A DNA stretch of 64,000 bases from Pantoea brenneri (lineage in GTDB: Bacteria; Pseudomonadota; Gammaproteobacteria; Enterobacterales; Enterobacteriaceae). The translations under genes were made by a program, and so were the position numbers. The notes beneath the pieces are model-generated. The model did not search any database, was not told the DNA's origin, and was given only the letters and a program-made list of their open reading frames with translations. Shown piece after piece: positions 60,610 through 64,000 of the stretch (the stretch's first letter is position 1; every line of letters begins with the position of its first letter). Location of the stretch: the NCBI GenBank assembly GCA_002095305.1, contig MIEI01000010.1:1-64000 (forward strand). Direction: 5' to 3'.

Positions 60610-61525
60610 GACCGCGGGCATACATTCGCCCTTCTGCGGCCAGCGCCAGCAGCTCCTGATCGCGTTCGCGGCGGTGTGAGTAGACAATCGAAATCTGCTG
60701 GCGCATCTGATAAGGCTCGGCCAGGCTGACCAGCTGGATATTGTTTTCGTAGACTTTTTTCATCCGTCCCGGAATTAACGCCAGCCCCATGCCAGCCTGC
60801 ACCAGGCTGACCATCGAAAAGATGTCATTCACCTTCGTCACCACTCGCGGTTCAAATCCGGCAACCTGAAACGCCTCCTGAAAACCGGCATAGGTGGCAA
60901 AGCCTTCGGCCAGCGAAACGAAATCGCGATCGGCATAGTCGCGCAGATCCGCCGGACGGCTCAGATCCAGCGTTTCACCGGCTGGCGCGGCCAGGAAAAT
61001 GTCATCATAAAACAGCGGGACCACATCAAACAGCGAATCGCTGAACTCGCCGTTGTTGGTGGCGATCAGGATCGCATCAAGCGCATCATCCTCAAGCATG
61101 TTGAGCAGCATCTGATTTGAGCCCATGGTGAGATCAAGCTCGAGCGTCGGTCGGCGCAGCTTCATGCCCATGATCAGTCGCGGGATGGTTTCCAGCGTCA
61201 GCGAGTAGAGCGTGCCGATCCGCAGACGACCACAGCCCACGCCAGCCACCAGCCGTGCTTCTTCGATCCCTTTCCCCATCAGCGCCGTCACATCCCGGCA
61301 ATACTCCAGCAGCGTCCAGGCGGCGGGCAGCGGCACCAGGTTGCGGCCTTTATGGATAAACAACGGACAGTCGATGCCTTCTTCCAGCGTGTGCAGCGCA
61401 CGATGGACGCTGACGCTGCTCAGTTCCAGCGCTTCTGCGGTGCGGGCGATATTGCCTTTGGTCATAAACATCATGAAGACGCTGAGCTTGCGAAAGGTAA
61501 TCTCGTGATTGATGTTGTCACTCAT
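60590..61525 (-). CDS. mdcR: LysR-type regulator of malonate use MdcR
   Basis: 311-residue LysR-type regulator. The N-terminal helix-turn-helix (FRKLSVFMMFMTKGNIARTAEALELSSVSVHRALHTLEE) spans about 9-47. The effector domain carries GSNQMLLNMLEDDALDAILIA, conserved in Klebsiella MdcR. In Klebsiella it activates mdc in malonate and represses itself. I start at MSDNINHEITF; 31 in-frame upstream codons are not conserved. It is convergent with mdcH, so it probably acts at the mdcA promoter 7 kb away and at its own. Confidence 0.94.
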   Translation of the reverse strand: MSDNINHEITFRKLSVFMMFMTKGNIARTAEALELSSVSVHRALHTLEEGIDCPLFIHKGRNLVPLPAAWTLLEYCRDVTALMGKGIEEARLVAGVGCGRLRIGTLYSLTLETIPRLIMGMKLRRPTLELDLTMGSNQMLLNMLEDDALDAILIATNNGEFSDSLFDVVPLFYDDIFLAAPAGETLDLSRPADLRDYADRDFVSLAEGFATYAGFQEAFQVAGFEPRVVTKVNDIFSMVSLVQAGMGLALIPGRMKKVYENNIQLVSLAEPYQMRQQISIVYSHRRERDQELLALAAEGRMYARGLTDSAV

Positions 61526-61836
61526 TGTCTGTTCTGCCTGTCTGGTCAAAAGATGAAACGCATGTAAGCCGGGCTGCATAATAGCCGATACCTCAGCGAG
61601 GGCGTTATGATCTGGCATGTCTGCCGTGGTACTTCTGCCGGGGAGTCAATCGGGCGGGATCGGCGATCCGCTGCCGTCACGGCAAAGCGGGATGAGTGCA
61701 GGTATCAGCCTGATCAGGGGAAGCGCTGAACGTCACGGTGGATCGGCGGTAGCGGAAATGACGGGCGTGAAGCAGTGCGGCCGCTCCCTCGGCCGCCGCG
61801 AATGATAACGTCACCGCGGGCGGTGACGTGCGCGTC
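61526..61836. other. mdcR/glgP intergenic region
   Basis: 311 bases between the mdcR start and the glgP stop, both genes on the minus strand. The mdcR promoter should lie here. The region is GC-rich and holds several palindromes: GGATC-GGC-GATCC near 61658, GCGGCCG/CGGCCGC near 61777-61796 with a CTCCCT loop, and a 9-bp stem before glgP. A 62-codon + strand frame at 61617-61805 has no similarity I recognise and no good ribosome site. Confidence 0.45.
61808..61829 (-). terminator. Hairpin after glgP
   Basis: ACGTCACCG-CGGG-CGGTGACGT is a perfect 9-bp stem eight bases beyond the glgP stop. On the minus strand it is followed by TATCATT, a weak U-tract. It probably marks the end of the glg transcript. 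Confidence 0.6.
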
Positions 61837-64000
61837 TTATAACCTTATCGGCGAAATATTCCAGATCTCATCGGCATACTCCTGAATGGTGCGGTCCGAC
61901 GAGAAATAGCCCATGCCGGCAATGTTCATCGCCGCACGCCGCTGCCATTCATCCGGCTGGCGATAGAGCGCATCCACCTTATCCTGGGTATCGACATAAC
62001 TGCGGTAATCCGCCAGCAGCTGATAGTGATCGCCGAAGTTCACCAGCGAATCAAACAGGTTACGGTAGCGGCCTGGCTCCTGCGGGCTGAATACGCCAGA
62101 GGCCAGTTGGGTCAGCACCTGATGCAGCTCCGGGTCCTCTTCGTAGTACTGACGCGGGTTATATCCGCCTTTACGCAGCGCTTCAACCTGCGGCGTGGTG
62201 TTACCGAAAATGAAGATATTCTCCTCGCCGACGTGATCCAGCATCTCGACATTGGCGCCATCCAGCGTACCGATGGTCAGCGCGCCGTTGAGGGCAAACT
62301 TCATATTACTGGTGCCGGAGGCTTCGGTACCGGCCGTGGAGATCTGCTCAGAAAGATCGGCCGCCGGGATGATGATCTGCGCCAGGCTGACGCTGTAGTT
62401 CGGAATGAAGACCACCTTCAGCTTATTTTTCACCTGCGGATCGTTGTTGATCACTTTAGCGACATCGTTAATCAGATGAATGATGTGCTTGGCGACGTAA
62501 TAGGCCGAGGCAGCTTTGCCGGCAAAAATATTGACGCGCGGCACCCAGTCCGCCTGCGGATCGGCTTTGATGCGGTTATAGCGGGTGATCACATGCAGCA
62601 CGTTGAGCAGCTGCCGCTTGTACTCATGGATACGTTTAATCTGCACGTCAAACAGCGCGTTCGGGTCCAGCACCACATCAAGGTTTTTCGCCACCCAGTC
62701 AGCCAGCCGACGTTTGTTCTGATGTTTGGCAACCGCCACTTTTTCGATAAAGGCCGGATAATCAATCTGCGCTTTCAGCTCGCCGAGCTGGCTGAGATCG
62801 GTACGCCAGTTGCGGCCGATCTCCTCATCCAGCACTTCAGAGAGCGCCGGGTTCGCCAGCGCCAGCCAGCGACGCGGCGTCACGCCATTGGTCTTGTTGC
62901 AGAAACGGCCGGGGAACAGCCGCGAGAAATCAGCAAACAGCGACTGTACCATCAGATTGGAGTGCAGTTCAGAGACGCCATTGACCTTATGGCTGACCAC
63001 CACCGCCAGCCACGCCATGCGGATCCGGCGGCCGTCGTTCTCATCGATGATCGAAATGCGCGACAGCAGATCCCAGTCATCCGGGTAGTAGTCCTGAATG
63101 GTTTTCAGGAAGAAGTCGTTAATCTCGAAAATGATGCTGAGATGACGTGGCAAAATTTTGCCAATCATATCGACCGGCCAGGTCTCCAGCGCTTCGGTCA
63201 TCAGCGTGTGGTTGGTGTAAGAGAACACCTGACAGCAGACGTCAAACGCGTTGCCCCAGCTGAACTTATGTTCGTCGATCAGCAGACGCATCAGTTCGGG
63301 GATCGCCAGCACCGGGTGGGTGTCATTCAGGTGGATAGCGATTTTATCGGCGAGGTTGTCCCAGGTCTGGTGCATCCGCCAGTGACGATTAAGAATGTCC
63401 TGAACGGTGGCGGACACCAGGAAATACTCCTGACGCAACCGCAGTTCACGGCCGGAATAGGTTGAATCATCGGGATAGAGCACGCGGGAAACGTTCTCGG
63501 AGTGGTTTTTATCTTCCACCGCCGCGAAATAGTCGCCCTGGTTAAATTTACCGAGGTTGATCTCGTTACTCGCCTGCGCGCCCCACAACCGCAGGGTGTT
63601 GGTGGCATCGGTGTCGAAACCCGGAATGATCTGGTCATACGCCATCGCCAGAATCTCTTCTGTCTCCAGCCAGCGCACCTTCGCCCCTTCATGCTGCACC
63701 CGGCCGCCAAAACGCACTTTGTAACGGGTATTGAAGCGCTGGAATTCCCACGGATTACCGTACTCAAGCCAGTAATCCGGCGACTCTTTCTGCTCACCTT
63801 CCACAATGTTCTGTTTGAACATGCCGTAGTCATAACGAATGCCGTAGCCGCGGCCGGGCATACCCAGCGTTGCCAGGGAGTCCAGGAAACAGGCCGCCAG
63901 GCGACCCAGACCGCCGTTACCGAGGCCAGGATCGTTCTCTTCTTCCATCAGCTCGGCAGGTCCAGCCCCATCTCATCCAGCGCCTGGTTCAGATCGTCAT
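61837..64000 (-). pseudogene. glgP: Glycogen phosphorylase GlgP, partial at window edge, single frameshift
   Basis: About 720 residues of the C-terminal part of GlgP, which releases glucose 1-phosphate from glycogen. The PLP lysine ([13 protein letters not shown]), [27 protein letters not shown] and the C-terminus IWNISPIRL are intact. At 63954 a one-base loss shifts the frame: the upstream frame reads [15 protein letters not shown] and should continue [15 protein letters not shown], but CTGCCGAGCTG is read instead of CTGCCGGAGCTG. The gene runs off the right edge, so its start is not seen. It is distinct from malP, with GlgP-type [18 protein letters not shown]. Confidence 0.88.

Noticed and set aside
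61617-61805. A 62-codon frame between mdcR and glgP
   Set aside because: No similarity, no good ribosome site, and the region is better described by palindromes.
62026-63465. A 479-codon open frame on the + strand opposite glgP
   Set aside because: It is a shadow of glgP in a GC-rich region; it has no recognisable domain and no ribosome site, while the opposite strand is a clear GT35 phosphorylase.

Overview
This window is chromosomal DNA of an enteric gammaproteobacterium. Gene order from yhfA to glgP closely follows the crp–dam–mrcA–ompR–glp–glg segment of Escherichia coli, and nearly every product is recognisable at family level. The accessory content points to the Erwiniaceae, most likely Pantoea (inference from gene content, moderate confidence). 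That content includes an orphan YjbE-like protein, a GH13_18 sugar phosphorylase, codA next to nirB, a malonate decarboxylase cluster, and the absence of prkB, nirC, feoABC, gntT, malT and rtc at their E. coli positions.

Layout. 1-504: no gene; a mosaic of short hairpins and repeats where E. coli has prkB. 505-10 kb: yhfA, crp, yhfK, argD, pabA, the fic/yhfG toxin-antitoxin pair, ppiA, tsgA and an orphan codA. 10-21 kb: nitrite reduction and siroheme (nirBD, cysG), with an anaerobic/nitrite-responsive FNR plus NarL promoter, then the aroK-aroB-damX-dam-rpe-gph-trpS run on the minus strand. 21-27 kb: hofMNOPQ (type IV pilus/DNA uptake-like) divergent from mrcA. 27-34 kb: nudE, igaA, yrfG, hslR, hslO, pckA. 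34-40 kb: ompR-envZ, a YjbE-like gene, greB, tex. 40-50 kb: a GH13_18 phosphorylase, a YhcN-like protein, bioH, gntX, nfuA, malPQ. 49-53 kb: glpR-glpG-glpE, and glpD with two GlpR operators. 53.5-61.5 kb: the malonate decarboxylase operon mdcABCDEFGH with convergent mdcR. 61.8-64 kb: the 3' part of glgP.

Functionally, the right half is a carbon-use district: maltodextrin (malPQ), glycogen (glgP), glycerol phosphate (glpD), malonate (mdc), gluconeogenesis (pckA) and a stand-alone sugar phosphorylase. The left half holds global regulators and housekeeping genes.

The most important caution is that eight reading-frame breaks occur in the right half (envZ, the GH13 gene, malQ, mdcD, mdcE, mdcH twice, glgP). 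Each is repaired by adding exactly one base, and all are losses. None is visible in the first 35 kb. This looks more like a deletion-biased consensus error than gene decay, although the envZ break falls exactly at the phospho-accepting histidine. No tRNA, rRNA, insertion sequence, prophage or CRISPR array was seen. I found no convincing wholly new system; the least explained piece is the hairpin-rich repeat at the left edge.
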